Source: Okapia johnstoni | Lineage: Eukaryota > Chordata > Mammalia > Artiodactyla > Giraffidae | Length of the DNA: 64,000 bases | NCBI GenBank assembly: GCA_024291935.2 | Contig: CM044321.1 | Location: 58,460,985-58,524,984 of the forward strand | Direction of reading: 5' to 3' | In this document: positions 34,935 through 45,330 of the stretch, one piece after another | Layout: the number at the start of each line of letters is the position of its first letter | How positions within the stretch are numbered: the first letter of the stretch is position 1 | The notes under the pieces: model-generated | Database searches by the model: none | Told to the model about the DNA's origin: nothing | Seen by the model: the letters and a program-made list of their open reading frames with translations, nothing else | Translations under genes and position numbers: made by a program

Positions 34935-35131
34935 AGTCACTCAGTGTGTCCGACTCTGTGCCACCCCATGGACTGTAGCTTGCCAGGCTCCTCTAATCAT
35001 GGGATTCTTCAAGCAAGAGTACTGGAGTGGGTTCCATTCCCTTCTCCAGGGAATCTTCCCAACCCAGGGATTGAACCTGGGTCTCCCACGTTGTAGGCAG
35101 ATTCTTTATGTCTGAGCCACCAGGAAGGCCC
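34935..35131 (-). mobile_element. Bov-tA SINE flanked by an unusually long duplication
   Basis: Reverse-oriented Bov-tA: CCATGGACTGTAGCTTGCCA, GGGAATCTTCCCAACCCAGG, and a tRNA-like head ending GAGCCACCAGGAAGGCCC. On its left, 34,878-34,934 resembles 35,132-35,187 on its right (both begin TGTGATTTTTGGTA), so about 56 bp was duplicated at insertion or afterwards. Confidence 0.93.
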
Positions 35132-35250
35132 TGTGATTTTTGGTACTTATTGAGTTTTCCTACAGAAAGATCATTTTGGTTTACATTCCTGAAAACCATA
35201 TATGAGAAGCTTTGTCCATTTCCAATTCAGAACTGGGCAAAATTTAAAGC
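35132..35250 (-). repeat. Ancient L1 fragment, third piece (with duplicated target)
   Basis: Begins with the second copy of the 56-bp duplication and then continues as L1M-like sequence (ATATGAGAAGCTTTGTCCAT). Confidence 0.55.
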
Positions 35251-35310
35251 AAAGTTTTCGTCATCACTGTGCCAATTTCCACCTCAATTTTAGTTCAGGA
35301 CATTCTTTTC

Positions 35311-35329
35311 AAAGTATAGGAAAAAAAAG
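35311..35329. repeat. 19-bp target-site duplication, left copy
   Basis: AAAGTATAGGAAAAAAAAG, repeated perfectly at 35,470-35,488. Confidence 0.9.
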
Positions 35330-35469
35330 GGACTTCCTTGGTGGGCCAGTTGTTGAGACTCTGTGCTTTCAATATAGGGGGTGCTGGTTCGATCCCTGGT
35401 CGGGGGACTAAAATCCCGAATGCCTTGTGGTGCAGCCAAATAAAATAAATAAAAAGTGTCAGTTAACGA
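35330..35469 (+). mobile_element. CHR-type tRNA-Glu SINE (short form)
   Basis: Plus-oriented GGGACTTCCTTGGTGGGCCA, GGGGGTGCTGGTTCGATCC, CTGGTCGGGGGACTAAAATC and GTGGTGCAGCCAAATAAAAT, with an A-rich tail. The 19-bp perfect target duplication suggests a fairly young insertion. Confidence 0.95.
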
Positions 35470-35488
35470 AAAGTATAGGAAAAAAAAG
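35470..35488. repeat. 19-bp target-site duplication, right copy
   Basis: Identical to 35,311-35,329. Confidence 0.9.
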
Positions 35489-36264
35489 TAATTCAAAATC
35501 TCTGGTGTCTTGATCATCTTTGATTCTTCTTTTGAGACTTTGTAAAAGACACTTGGGAATTTTAAGTTTTACTATGCTATATTTCTACTTTTATTTAGTA
35601 TGAAGGACTCATAGATTAATAATTTATATATTTCTTCTTTTAAATTTTGAAATTGGCTGGCTTAGGTTTCCTCTTCTATTAAAATATAAAGTCCTTTGAG
35701 AATGAAACCTGTTAAAGGACATTGTCATTCATATTCTAGAACTAGATTCTGGTTTGATAGAGCTTCTAAAAATCTTTGTCAGTGGAAGGGAAAGAGAGTT
35801 CAAGATTGGAGGACAGGGCACTTTATCCTAGAGGAAGGGTCATTGTTGGAGGGCCAGGGGACCAATGGAGAGCCAGTGTAATGAATAGCAATTTAAGTAC
35901 ATTGGAGTTAAAAATTACCAAGATCCAAAGCCTTTTAAAAGTACTAACAGTAAAGGTAACCATATTTTATTTGCATTGAGCAACACACATTAGCACTTCG
36001 GTTTTAGCAAGCTGTCCTATTAGTTGCAAACCACAATTTCATTCAGTCTTTAAAGAAATGTATTACATTTTAGTTGAATATTTTCCTGGTCTTTAGATTT
36101 TGTGGCTGGAGATACACTGGAGTTATTGCTATGCCTTTTTCCTAGAAAAGAGAGCTCCCAAATGGGCAATGTTTTGAAACACAGCCAACAACATTTTAAT
36201 ATAACACTCTTCCATGGGGGTTCCGTTTATGACAATGGAATGCAGTAACTAGTCACAAAGGAAT
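35489..36264. other. Unannotated AT-rich sequence
   Basis: No recognised repeat or gene; open frames under 70 codons only. Confidence 0.45.
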
Positions 36265-36385
36265 TGAGGTCGTGGTGTAATGGGGAGCAGGTTCAACCCT
36301 AAGCCAGGATACTTGTGTTTGATTCCTGGCCCTGGAGGAATTAAATAACCCGCATAACTCTGGACAGGTAACATAGGTCATGACA
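36265..36385 (+). repeat. MIR SINE
   Basis: GAGGTCGTGGTGTAATGGGG, CTTGTGTTTGATTCCTGGCC and CATAACTCTGGACAGGTAAC match the MIR head and core order. Confidence 0.7.
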
Positions 36386-36404
36386 GGATGTGCTGTGCTG
36401 TGCT

Positions 36405-36428
36405 GTGCTTACTTGCTCAGTTGTGTAC
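36405..36428 (-). mobile_element. Bov-tA SINE, piece 1 (split by Bov-A2)
   Basis: GTGCTTACTTGCTCAGTTGT is the terminal part of a reverse-oriented Bov-tA whose remainder lies at 36,719-36,897. A degenerate (TGTGC)n run precedes it. Confidence 0.9.
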
Positions 36429-36706
36429 GGCTGCTGCTGCTGCTGCTGCTAAGTCGCTTCAGTCGTGTCCGACTCTTTGCGACCCCATAGACAGCAGCCC
36501 ACCAGGCTCCCCTGTCCCTGGGATTCTCTAGGCAGGAACACTGGAGTGGGTTGCCATTTCCTTCTCCAATGTATGAAAGTGAAAATGAAGTCACTCAGTC
36601 ATGTCCGACTCTTAGCAACCCCATGGACTGAAGCCTGCTAGGCTCCTCCATCCATGGGATTTTCCAGGCAAAAGAGTACTGGAGTGGGGTGCCATTGCCT
36701 TCTCCG
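36429..36706 (-). mobile_element. Bov-A2 SINE (two BovA monomers) nested in Bov-tA
   Basis: Begins with a (GCT)7 run at 36,430-36,450 and then has two successive BovA monomers (TTCAGTCGTGTCCGACTCTT and AGTCATGTCCGACTCTTAGC), each ending in a GCCATT-CCTTCTCC-type segment. Flanked by the 12-bp duplication TCAGTTGTGTAC at 36,417-36,428 and 36,707-36,718, which shows it inserted into the older Bov-tA. Confidence 0.95.
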
Positions 36707-36897
36707 TCAGTTGTGTACAACTGTTTTCAACCCAATGCACTGTACCTGCCAGGCACCTCTGTCCATGGGGATTCTTCAATCAAGAATACTGGAGTGAGTA
36801 GCTGTTCCCTTCTCCAAGGGATCTTCCAACTCAGGAATTGAACCAGGGTCTCCTGCATTGCAGGCGGATTCTTTACCAGCTGAGCTACCAGGGAAGC
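36707..36897 (-). mobile_element. Bov-tA SINE, piece 2
   Basis: Resumes after the duplicated TCAGTTGTGTAC and continues through CCTGCCAGGCACCTCTGTCC to a tRNA-like head ending GAGCTACCAGGGAAGCTCCC. Confidence 0.95.
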
Positions 36898-37144
36898 TCC
36901 CATAACAGGATAGGCAACTAATAAATAACAGTGTGAATGAGCAATTCAGTTAAAGCCCCTAACACTCCATGGTATCTTCACTAATTTCTGTGGTCAAAAT
37001 ACAAGTGGGAAGAAAGAACACCTAACCACCAAGTTCAGTTTCGGCCATACAGACCGGCCTTTTCTTCTTCTTTGCCTGAGTTTCTCCACTATAGTAAAAT
37101 ATTGGTACCAGTGAGATATAACCTAGAATCTGTGGCTTTATTGC

Positions 37145-37210
37145 TTCATTCATTTATTCAGCAAAGGTCTTTTGACTCTAACTCTGTGTCAGGCCCTGTG
37201 CTACTCGCTT
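37145..37210 (+). repeat. Possible ancient L2/MIR3-type fragment
   Basis: TTCATTTATTCAGCAAAGGT and CTGTGTCAGGCCCTGTGCTA resemble the old-repeat phrase TTATTGAGCACCTACTATGTGCCAGGC. Short and weak. Confidence 0.45.
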
Positions 37211-37887
37211 AAATTCACAGTGGTAGGAGTCAGGGGAGTCTGACCGGAAGGCACACATTAAAGGATCCCACCCTACTTCTGGCATCCCTGGGTTCTGCAT
37301 GCCTTGCAGATGCTCGGGCCTCTTGAGAACTTCACCGCTGGGAGGTATGAACTCATCTTTGCAGTTATTGCTGTTTGATCCTTCTTCAATATGCCGAGAT
37401 TGGAAGGGGGGAGGGGGAGAAAAGCCAAATTTGAATATTAAAAGTATCTCTGCCTCAAAGATTTTGATTCCTGAATTTCATTGTTGAACTAATATCTTTA
37501 GTCACTTATTTTACAGATGGCAGCAATTTGTTTTTGATGAGTAGCTCAATACCTTCTCAACCAGTGACTGACCAACATGTCCACACAACAGGACGGTAAA
37601 TTAAAGACACATTCCAAAAGCACTTTCACATACACAATTCACTGATGGATGTAGGAATGTGCATACAACTATTAAAGCGCCCTGCCTTACTGATTCTTGA
37701 GAACAGAATTGGACTTACAGTTGAGAAATACAAATGGAACTACATTTATTTTGGTAAAAATTATACCTTAAGGAAAAACAGTTCTGAGGCAGAAATGTGG
37801 TATTTGAGAAACAAGAACTTTGAAAACACCACACTTTGTCAAAACTGGCATAATAGAAGCAGCATCTTGACAAAGTGTGCCTAATCT
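37211..37887. other. Unannotated sequence
   Basis: No recognised repeat. An open frame of 79 codons (37,645-37,884) has no recognisable domain and no supporting splice context. Confidence 0.4.
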
Positions 37888-37900
37888 GTATTTCGCTTTT

Positions 37901-38253
37901 TTTAAAAAAATAATTTTATTTGTTTTTATTCTGGCTGTTCTGGGTCTTTGTACCTGAGAGGGCTCTTCTCTAGTTGCGGAGAGCGGGGGCTACTCTCTAG
38001 CTACAGTGCGTGAGCTTCTCATTGCAGTGCGTTTTCTTATTGCTGAGGATGGGGCTCTAGGCACACAGGCTCCAGTAGTTGCAGTGTGTGGGCTCCATAG
38101 TTGTGGCTCCTGGGCTGTAGAGCACAGGCTCAGTAGTTGTGGTACACAGATTTAGTTGCTCCACGGCATGTGGAATCTCCCCGGATCAGGGCTCGAACCT
38201 GTATCCCCTGCATTGGCAGGCAGATTCTACCAGTGAGCCATCAGGGAAGCTCC
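37901..38253 (-). mobile_element. CHR-type SINE, near full length
   Basis: Reverse-oriented: TTCTGGCTGTTCTGGGTCTT, TTCTCTAGTTGCGGAGAGC, CTCCACGGCATGTGGAATC, and a head ending GAGCCATCAGGGAAGCTCC. Target duplication GTATTTCGCTTTT (37,888-37,900) against GTATTTCACTTTA (38,254-38,266). Confidence 0.94.
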
Positions 38254-38266
38254 GTATTTCACTTTA

Positions 38267-39030
38267 TTGAGGCCACAAGGTAAGGCAGGTTTCATCTTCA
38301 ATTTTCCAAAAACTGATTTTCTTTTTTTTTTAAAGTATCCTGTCATAATCAAGAATAAAAAGGTTAACTTCGTATACTTGAATGCATTTATTGGATTCTT
38401 ATTTAATAAAAATTGAGAAAAAGACTTGTAAAGAGAACTCTCGGTGTATTAAGTATGACATGTTCTCTGAGGCATACCCAGGGTGCTCTAAGAAACCTGT
38501 TCACATTTTCTGCCATCTGGGATTTAGATTAAAACTGCAAGGCACATCGGACCACCTTAGGACAAGGAATGATCGTGTCAGGCATCGATCATTCTCTCTG
38601 TCTTGATGAAAGATTGGGATAGCATCAAACCATGCATTTCAGTGTGTGGTTTAACATTTGCATTCAGCATTTATTAGCTGATGAGTTACTGGAGATTGGC
38701 ATTCTTTTGGACAGCCGATATTATCTAGCTATTTAACTGCAGTCTAGCGTGGTGTGGAAGGGTGCCTCAAACAGCATGTTGTCCAAGTGTTGGGCAAGAC
38801 TGACATTCACAAAACTTGCAACATGAATGAAAAGTTATCCAATGCTAGTCTTGAAAATGCAATGACTCTATAAGCAATTGTGGAAAATTTATATATTTAT
38901 TTAAAAAATATTGGTGGAAAATTTAGAATGACTAAGACATTTCTAAGACTATCTTGGCTTTAGGAATTACATTTCAGTATCTTTCTCCAGTTTTCTGTCT
39001 GTCACCCCTTCTGACCATCCCCACACCCTG
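38267..39030. other. Unannotated sequence with a short inverted repeat
   Basis: No transposon recognised. Contains a perfect inverted repeat at 38,568-38,593 with two CpGs preserved in otherwise CpG-poor DNA. Confidence 0.4.
38568..38593. repeat. 8-bp inverted repeat with 10-base loop
   Basis: AATGATCG (38,568-38,575), loop TGTCAGGCAT, CGATCATT (38,586-38,593). It may be a dyad protein-binding site or chance. Confidence 0.85.
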
Positions 39031-39214
39031 TTTCAGTTCAGTTCAGTTCAGTCGCTCAGTCATGTCCAACTCTTTGTGACCCCATGAACTGGAGCACGCT
39101 AGGCCTCCCTGTCCATCACCAACTCCTGGAGTCCACCCAAACCCATGTCCGTTGAGTCGGTGATGCCATCCAGCCATCTCATCCTCTGTCGTCCCCTTCT
39201 CCTTCTGTCCTCAA
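39031..39214 (-). mobile_element. BovB LINE 3' end
   Basis: TTCAGTTCAGTTCAGTTCAG start, then GCTAGGCCTCCCTGTCCATC and ATGCCATCCAGCCATCTCAT. A short 5'-truncated copy in reverse orientation. Confidence 0.95.
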
Positions 39215-39230
39215 TTTTTTATATATAGTA

Positions 39231-39440
39231 GTGTGTAACTCAGCTGGTAAAGAATCCAACTGCAATGCAGGAGACCCCGGTTTGATTCCTGGGTCAGGAA
39301 GATCCCCTGGAGGAGGGCATGGCAACCCACTCCAGTATTCTTGCCTGGAGAATCCCCATGGACAGAGGAGCCTGGTGGACTACAGTCCATGGGGTTGCAA
39401 AGAGTCAGACACAACTGAGCAACTAAGCACAGCACACACA
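39231..39440 (+). mobile_element. Bov-tA SINE
   Basis: CTCAGCTGGTAAAGAATCCA, GATCCCCTGGAGGAGGGCAT, CATGGACAGAGGAGCCTGG, ending GACACAACTGAGCAACTAAG and a CACA-rich tail. It lies 16 bases after the end of an oppositely oriented BovB. Confidence 0.95.
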
Positions 39441-39549
39441 GTGTGTATATGTTATCAGATTTCACTTTCTGTTTTCTAGGAATTTATTATATAAATTATA
39501 GCAGGAAGAGAATACAGATGAAAGAAAAAATTAATCAAAAGTTTGACAA

Positions 39550-39915
39550 AATAGGGCTATATGAGGGTTAAAGGAGCCAGGATTATTTTTGCTTAGAAGA
39601 GAGAAACTTGTGGTGGCTTAATAAAACTTTTCGGGTATGTGAAGGGTTATTGTATGGAAACTGGTGACCAGCTGTTCTCTTTGTTGCTAAGAGGAGAACA
39701 AAAGGAAATGGTCTCTAACTTCAGCAGAGGGGAGCTAGGTTGAACACAGGGAAGCATTTCCCCAAAGTGAGGTTTGCTAAGCATTGAAATGGATTACCAT
39801 GAAATCTCTTTCTGGAGGTGTCTGCAAATAAGTCAGAAACTGATGTGGGAGGAATGGTTTGAAGGGGTGGAGCCTTGCCTAAGGCCCTGGAGAATCAACC
39901 AGATGACCTGCCCCT
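39550..39915 (+). repeat. L3/CR1-type LINE 3' region
   Basis: The order AAGAGAGAAACTTGTGGTGG, GGGTATGTGAAGGGTTATTG, 'GAACACAGGGAAGCATTTCC', 'GGAGGTGTCTGCAAATAAGTC', ending 'CAACCAGATGACCTGCCCCTTGCTGGTCCCT', matches the remembered 3' end of CR1/L3 (GAACTAGATGACCTC...GGTCCCTT). Confidence 0.72.
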
Positions 39916-42899
39916 TGCTGGTCCCTACACCAAGCCAGCTGGACCTCAGTCTGACAAGGTATGGAGGAGTGCCAGGTTAGTTCATGCCTTCAACTGTTTT
40001 AGCGGATGCTGAGCCAGTGTTCACACTGCCACAGACTTGATTTTCTTGGTATCTAATTATTACTTGGTGGGAAGTAGTGATTGGGCTGGGAGTGGAAGGA
40101 AGTAAAGAATGCTGCCTTGTCACAGGCGAAAATTCTTCAAAGAATTCTGAGTGAATAAGGGAAAAGTCTATAAAGTGTGAGGGACCCTTGTAACTTCTTT
40201 TTTTCCTTCCTTTCTTCTTTCTTTCTTTGCCTCAAATACTGTTTTTTCTGCAGCAATATAATTTCTGTGTGTTCATTAAAACTGCTTCTTCCTTAAAATT
40301 TTTGAGATACAGAAATATGTGTATGTCTCCAAAGAAGCATTCCATTTAGTTCTTGTTAATAAGCTTATTAGAATTTTAGATTTTTAGGCTTGCTTGAAAT
40401 CTTGGAGTGGCTATCTCATTTAAAACTGTGGAAGAGTTTTTCTAAGCTTGTTAATAATCCCCAAATTGCATTGCCATGACAGTAGTAAATACTACACATA
40501 TTACCAGAAGAATTTAAGTAAAATTGCATTAGCCAAAATAACTCAGTGTGCTATTTTTAACCAAACTGCTAGTATGATACTTTTACTGAATTGAGTTTTT
40601 CTATTTTTAAAAATTTAGTTTATCATTTAGACACAACTTAAGAGATTTGACAATATTTACACAGTTTTAAGTACTAAAATTTTGCATACTGGCTAATAAA
40701 ATATTCTTGGTTTCTTAAAACAGTTATCGCTATAAAATTACAATAAGAGATTGAATCAATACTAATAACTGATTATGACCACACACACGTGCACACACAC
40801 ACAACCAAATGTAAACTGAACAGTTAAGATGAAATATTATACTACTGCATTTTTAGCCTGGAGATTTCTCTCTTTCAACTGTTTTAAGAAGTTTTGAGAT
40901 TAAAACTTGTTTTAAACTTTCCTTCTGACATCATTTTACAAAAATGTCTTTAAAGAAAACGAAAGTAACATTTTACCACGCAGCATCAGACTAATGAACA
41001 TGGACTATTCTTTCTCTTTTAGTCATTGCCTTTAATGCCCCATTCACAAAGATTCATAAAGAAGCAACTTCAATGAGGACATGCTTTGGCAGGCAAGGAG
41101 GGACTTGTGCTCAATTTCCCACCCCACTGCCTAGCTTTGAACTATTAATATAAAATCCAGAAACCTGAACTCTTACCTTTCTCTTCCCCGATAGGGGTAA
41201 CCAGACCTATTCATATTAACATGGTCAACATCCAAAAAAATTAATGGGTCAGTCTAATAATCTTAGAGCTTGCTGAATTTTCTTTGTTCTTGCAAGATAC
41301 TTAGGTCTATAAAACCTGATTTATTCAGGAACACCAGCATGCTGCTTAAAGTTGGATTTTTTTCATGTAAAGAATATAACAAACAAGGAAATAAGGGCAA
41401 GAAGTCAGAGAAAGCTTGATGCTTCCGGGCCAGGTAACTTAGTTAAGTCAGCAAGTTTCAGCTTTGCTAACAGCGACAGCCAGAAGCTTGGGTTTGGTCA
41501 GTAGTCCGTATGTGCCCTCTCTCTAATTGGAAAGGTCATATGTTACAGAATATTTTTTCAGTTCTTCAAAACTTGCTGGCGGGTTATCCTGATTTCTTGA
41601 AACAGTTTTTGAGCAGAGCTAGACTGTTAGATACATCTTCTGGGTTGATGGTAGCATTTGACACATAGGCACACATACACTTATTCTTAAGACTTCTGTG
41701 TGGTCAAGAGAGCTTGCTGTTCAGAACTCAAAGCTGGTGCAAGACACCAGACTATAGTACTTGCTTTGTTTGTTCTGTTTGAACTAAACGTCTTCAAGTT
41801 TCATTTTCAATTTTTATCGTAAAAACTGTGATGGCAAGGTATTTGCTTACTGTTGGGATTTGATTCCATCTTGAAGACCTGGAGCAGAAGTTTTATACAG
41901 ATTTCAGAAAGCTGGTGTTTTATGATGCATGTGTAGTACAAGGTATAAAAATGCAAAGTAATCTAGTAAGTGTAGAAAGCAACATAACAACAACAAAAAA
42001 ATCCCAAGTTGAATACTTAGAACACCTCTCACAAGAGAAGCCCAGACTTTTAAGTAATTGCAATATGCGTATAACATGAGATATCTGCAAATGTTGGTCC
42101 CTAACAGTTAATAGATCTGATGGGCTCATAGGTTCCTGCCCTTTTATTCATGTTGGCCTGCTATTCGTATATTCAGATGCAGCAGATTCATGGGAGAACT
42201 TCTAGCCGGAGTTCTGGTGTATTATTCTGTGTTGTGGTTTCTCTATCTGTTTTTATGATGCACATCCTGTTGATTCTGCTCATGAAGGTAGAAAGGAATT
42301 ATTTTGGAATATGGTTGCATTGTTGATATGCATTTGATACTTTGTCTAAGATAGTGAAAAGGCAGGTAGATAAAGGCAAGAATATTTTAGCTTTTTAATT
42401 AAGATATACATTTCCTACCTGCCCAGCCTAAACACTGTTTTGGAGGATTAAAGGGAAGGGGAGGGTTCATGAGAGATCACTTTTAAAGGAAAAAAGAATG
42501 ATATATCAAGTTAAAAAGCAATATTATAAACTGCTAAAGGACCATCGTTTCAACACAAATAACATGCAAGTTATAAAAGCCCTGTGTATGATATGTTTAT
42601 TGTTATTAGTTTTTAGGCTTTATAGTCTTTGGGGACTTTGCTGGCCTGGATTTCTAGTTTAGTAGAGTACATTCAGCTGCATTGTGCATTTGAGTTCTAT
42701 GGACCCCTTGTGCTTCATCCCTATTTACCTCATCCTTGTGGGCAAGCATCTGCTTTTTCATCTTACTTCTTAGGACTGCAGCTGGATTCTGGAATTCTGT
42801 GGCTGTCTGGTATTTTCTTCTGCATATTAATATGATTAAATTGTACCAATGGTTCTCTTTTGATCCCTTCAAAATGAATATACTCCTCATATTTTTAGA
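39916..42899. other. Repeat-poor noncoding stretch
   Basis: About 3 kb without recognised transposons except a short CA run near 40,783-40,802. No gene was recognised. A candidate region for conserved noncoding elements. Confidence 0.4.
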
Positions 42900-43244
42900 T
42901 TATAAAAATAAGATAGCTTTGTTAGAAAATATTCAAACAGTATAGGGAAGTATGGAGGTTAACAACAAAGAAGACCCCGAGATAATGCTGGTAGTATGGT
43001 AACACATTCGTGACCATCCTTACAGATGTTTCTCAATATACTTATGTTCACATATAAATATATACTTTTACATGCCCTTTTACATAAATGAAATAATACC
43101 GAAAAACTGCTTTTCCTATACTAATAACTACAGATCTAATCATTATTTTACTGGATGTCTTATGTATATAATGTATATAGAATGCTGCCTGGCATTCAGT
43201 AGGCCCTTAACCAATAGTTGTTGAATGGATGAGCAATAATTTAT
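42900..43244 (-). repeat. Ancient L1 (L1M/HAL1 type), first piece
   Basis: CCCCGAGATAATGCTGGTAG, ATGTTTCTCAATATACTTATG and ACATAAATGAAATAATACCG follow the old L1 3' order in reverse. Part of 43,170-43,235 (GCTGCCTGGCATTCAGTAGG, TTGTTGAATGGATGA) looks instead like a MIR/L2 tail. Confidence 0.6.
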
Positions 43245-43258
43245 TTAACCAATCTCCT

Positions 43259-43401
43259 GTTTTTAAATTTTTATTATTATTATTATTTTTTTGGCCATGC
43301 CACTCAGCACATGAAATCTTAGTTTTCCCCAACTAGGAACTGAACCCATGCCTCCTGCACTGGAAGCATGGAGTCTTAACCACTGGATCGCCAGAGCAGT
43401 C
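43259..43401 (-). mobile_element. CHR-type SINE, short, in L1M
   Basis: TTTTTGGCCATGCCACTCAG, TTCCCCAACTAGGAACTGAA, CTTAACCACTGGATCGCCAG. Perfect 14-bp target duplication TTAACCAATCTCCT at 43,245-43,258 and 43,402-43,415. Confidence 0.93.
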
Positions 43402-43415
43402 TTAACCAATCTCCT

Positions 43416-43965
43416 ATTAATGGACATGGTTTATTTCTAATTTTTCACTATAGTAAATTACACTGCAATGAATATCTTTTTGTATCATCTTTGTTCCCAT
43501 GTACAATGATCTGTTTAAAGAAACTTCTTAGAAGTGGGTCAAATTGCTTAGAATTTCTGGGTCAAAAGATGGAAATATTTTATAGTTTGATAGTGATAAA
43601 CTTGCTGAGTCACTAAATTTATGCTAAAGTTGTTCAAATTTATACCATCATCAACAGTACACAAAGGTATCTGTCTTCACACATTCTCCCCTATGCTCTG
43701 ATTGTCAGTCTTTTAAAATTTGCCATCTTGGTAGAAAAATTGCTTTACTGGATTTATTTGCATTGCTTACATCACAAGCAAAACTGAATATGTCTTTGCA
43801 TAATTATTGGCCATTATTCATTGTGTGTTCTTTGTCCAGTGGTTTTTCTTGTAAGAGAGAAGCATGTTTTATTCTGCTGAAGTCATCTAATTTTGTAATC
43901 CTAAGATATATTCCAAACAGGTGGCAAAATACTTCCTTTAGTCAGGTATACTGGTAAGTGAACAT
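43416..43965 (-). repeat. Ancient L1 (L1M/HAL1 type), second piece
   Basis: Continues with AATGGACATGGTTTATTTCT, AACTTCTTAGAAGTGGGTCA, 'CCATCATCAACAGTACACAAAG', 'TTGCCATCTTGGTAGAAAAAT' and a 'ATATGTCTTTGCATAATTATTGGCC' segment, the typical reverse L1M/HAL1 order. Confidence 0.75.
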
Positions 43966-44938
43966 GTGGGCTCATAGTCCTCATTTGTTAGAGATAGCAA
44001 AGAAGAGAATTTGGAGATTTTACCTTTTGATGTAGTGTTTTTTTGTCTGAGGACCACAACTGAAGTTTTAAGAACTTATTAAAGAGACAGTAGTCATCTG
44101 GAGCAAAGATCATGTTGTTTAATATCTGGGTTCCAAAAAAGTGGGGAAAAATCAGTTTCTTATTTATGCAGATTAAAATAACACTTTATTTCCAACTGCT
44201 GAATAAATGTTTACTTTTCTTGTTTTTTTTTTTTCAGCTTTATCATCAGGGTTCTGTAATTGTGTGTGTGTGTGTCTGTGTGTGTGTAATTAGAGAGAAA
44301 CTCCCTCCTAACTTCATATATAGTGTTGAGACCATCACTTTTTGAGTGATGCTATTTTTTTTTTTTCAGACTGAAGTTGCTGCTGGATTCCCAAAATGAA
44401 TAAATCACAAGGGTTTTAGTACCCTTCCACAGAGTGATAATAAAATGCTTGTTTTTAAAAACAGTAGGTAGGTTATGTCCAGTGGGGTTAGTTTAAATTC
44501 TTAATTTTCCAGACCAACATGCCAGAAAATGAAGCTCGGTTTCTCGGTAATAATAAAGTGAACTCGCTTCCAGCAGAGAGATTTTGCGGCTTGGGATGTG
44601 CCCCTGTACTTCCCCCTTTTCAGCTCCCTTTTCCACTTGGCACACCTTGCTCAGCCCTCTCTCGTTGCTTGGAAAAACATCCCCATCAGTGAGTACTTGT
44701 GGGTTTAGGGTGATAAGGATTAAAGGAAAGAGTGCTTTGTTTCAATTCAAATAACTGCATTAGTCACAGGGATACTTAATCCATTACACATAGTAGAATC
44801 CTCCAGCAAACTTCTTTTGTTCATCAGAGTATTTTGCACTTAGTTAAGGGGAAAAAAATGAACAAGTGAATGCAAACTATGGAGGAACTGTCCAGTTAAC
44901 AGAGTTCCAATTTTCCTGATTCTCAATTGTATAAGCGT
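43966..44938. other. Unannotated sequence with microsatellite
   Basis: No transposon recognised except a (TG)n run. The segment 44,490-44,700 is less AT-rich and could be conserved, but no exon is evident. Confidence 0.4.
44262..44288 (+). repeat. (TG)n microsatellite, interrupted
   Basis: TG dinucleotide run broken by one TC unit. Confidence 0.92.
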
Positions 44939-45064
44939 TTGTTGTTGTTCAGTTGCTAAGTGGTGTTCCGACTCTTTGCGACCCCATGAACTGCAGCACG
45001 CCAGGCTTTCCTGTCCTTCACTATCTTCCAGAGTTTGCTCAAAATCATGTCCATTGAGTCAGTT
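44939..45064 (-). mobile_element. BovB LINE 3' fragment
   Basis: GTTGTTGTTCAGTTGCTAAG, CTGCAGCACGCCAGGCTTTC, CCAGAGTTTGCTCAAAATCA and GTCCATTGAGTCAG, the reverse complement of a BovB 3' end, truncated at 5'. Confidence 0.9.
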
Positions 45065-45074
45065 TTAAATTTTA

Positions 45075-45330
45075 ATTTTTAATATATTTTAAAATTGTCA
45101 TTAAAATATATATAACATACAATTTACTATTTTAACTATTTTAAGTGCATAAGTCAGTGGCATTAAATACATTCACACTGTTGTGTGGTTGTCACCACCA
45201 TCCATCTCCAGAACTCTTTTCATCTTGTAAAACTGAAGCCCTATACTCATTAAACAAAAACTGCCCATTCTCCCTTTCCCCTGACCCCTGGCAACCACCA
45301 TTCTATTTCATGGAGACTTTTTTGAGGGAT
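45075..45330 (-). repeat. L1M/L1ME-type LINE 3' UTR
   Basis: ATAACATACAATTTACTATT, GTCAGTGGCATTAAATACA, ACCACCATCCATCTCCAGAA and CCCCTGGCAACCACCATTCT are diagnostic landmarks of this L1 3' region in reverse. Confidence 0.88.

Noticed and set aside
36430..36706. Direct repeats that might suggest an array
   Set aside because: They are two BovA monomers of one Bov-A2 SINE. There are no regularly spaced identical repeats with unique spacers, so this is not a CRISPR-like array.
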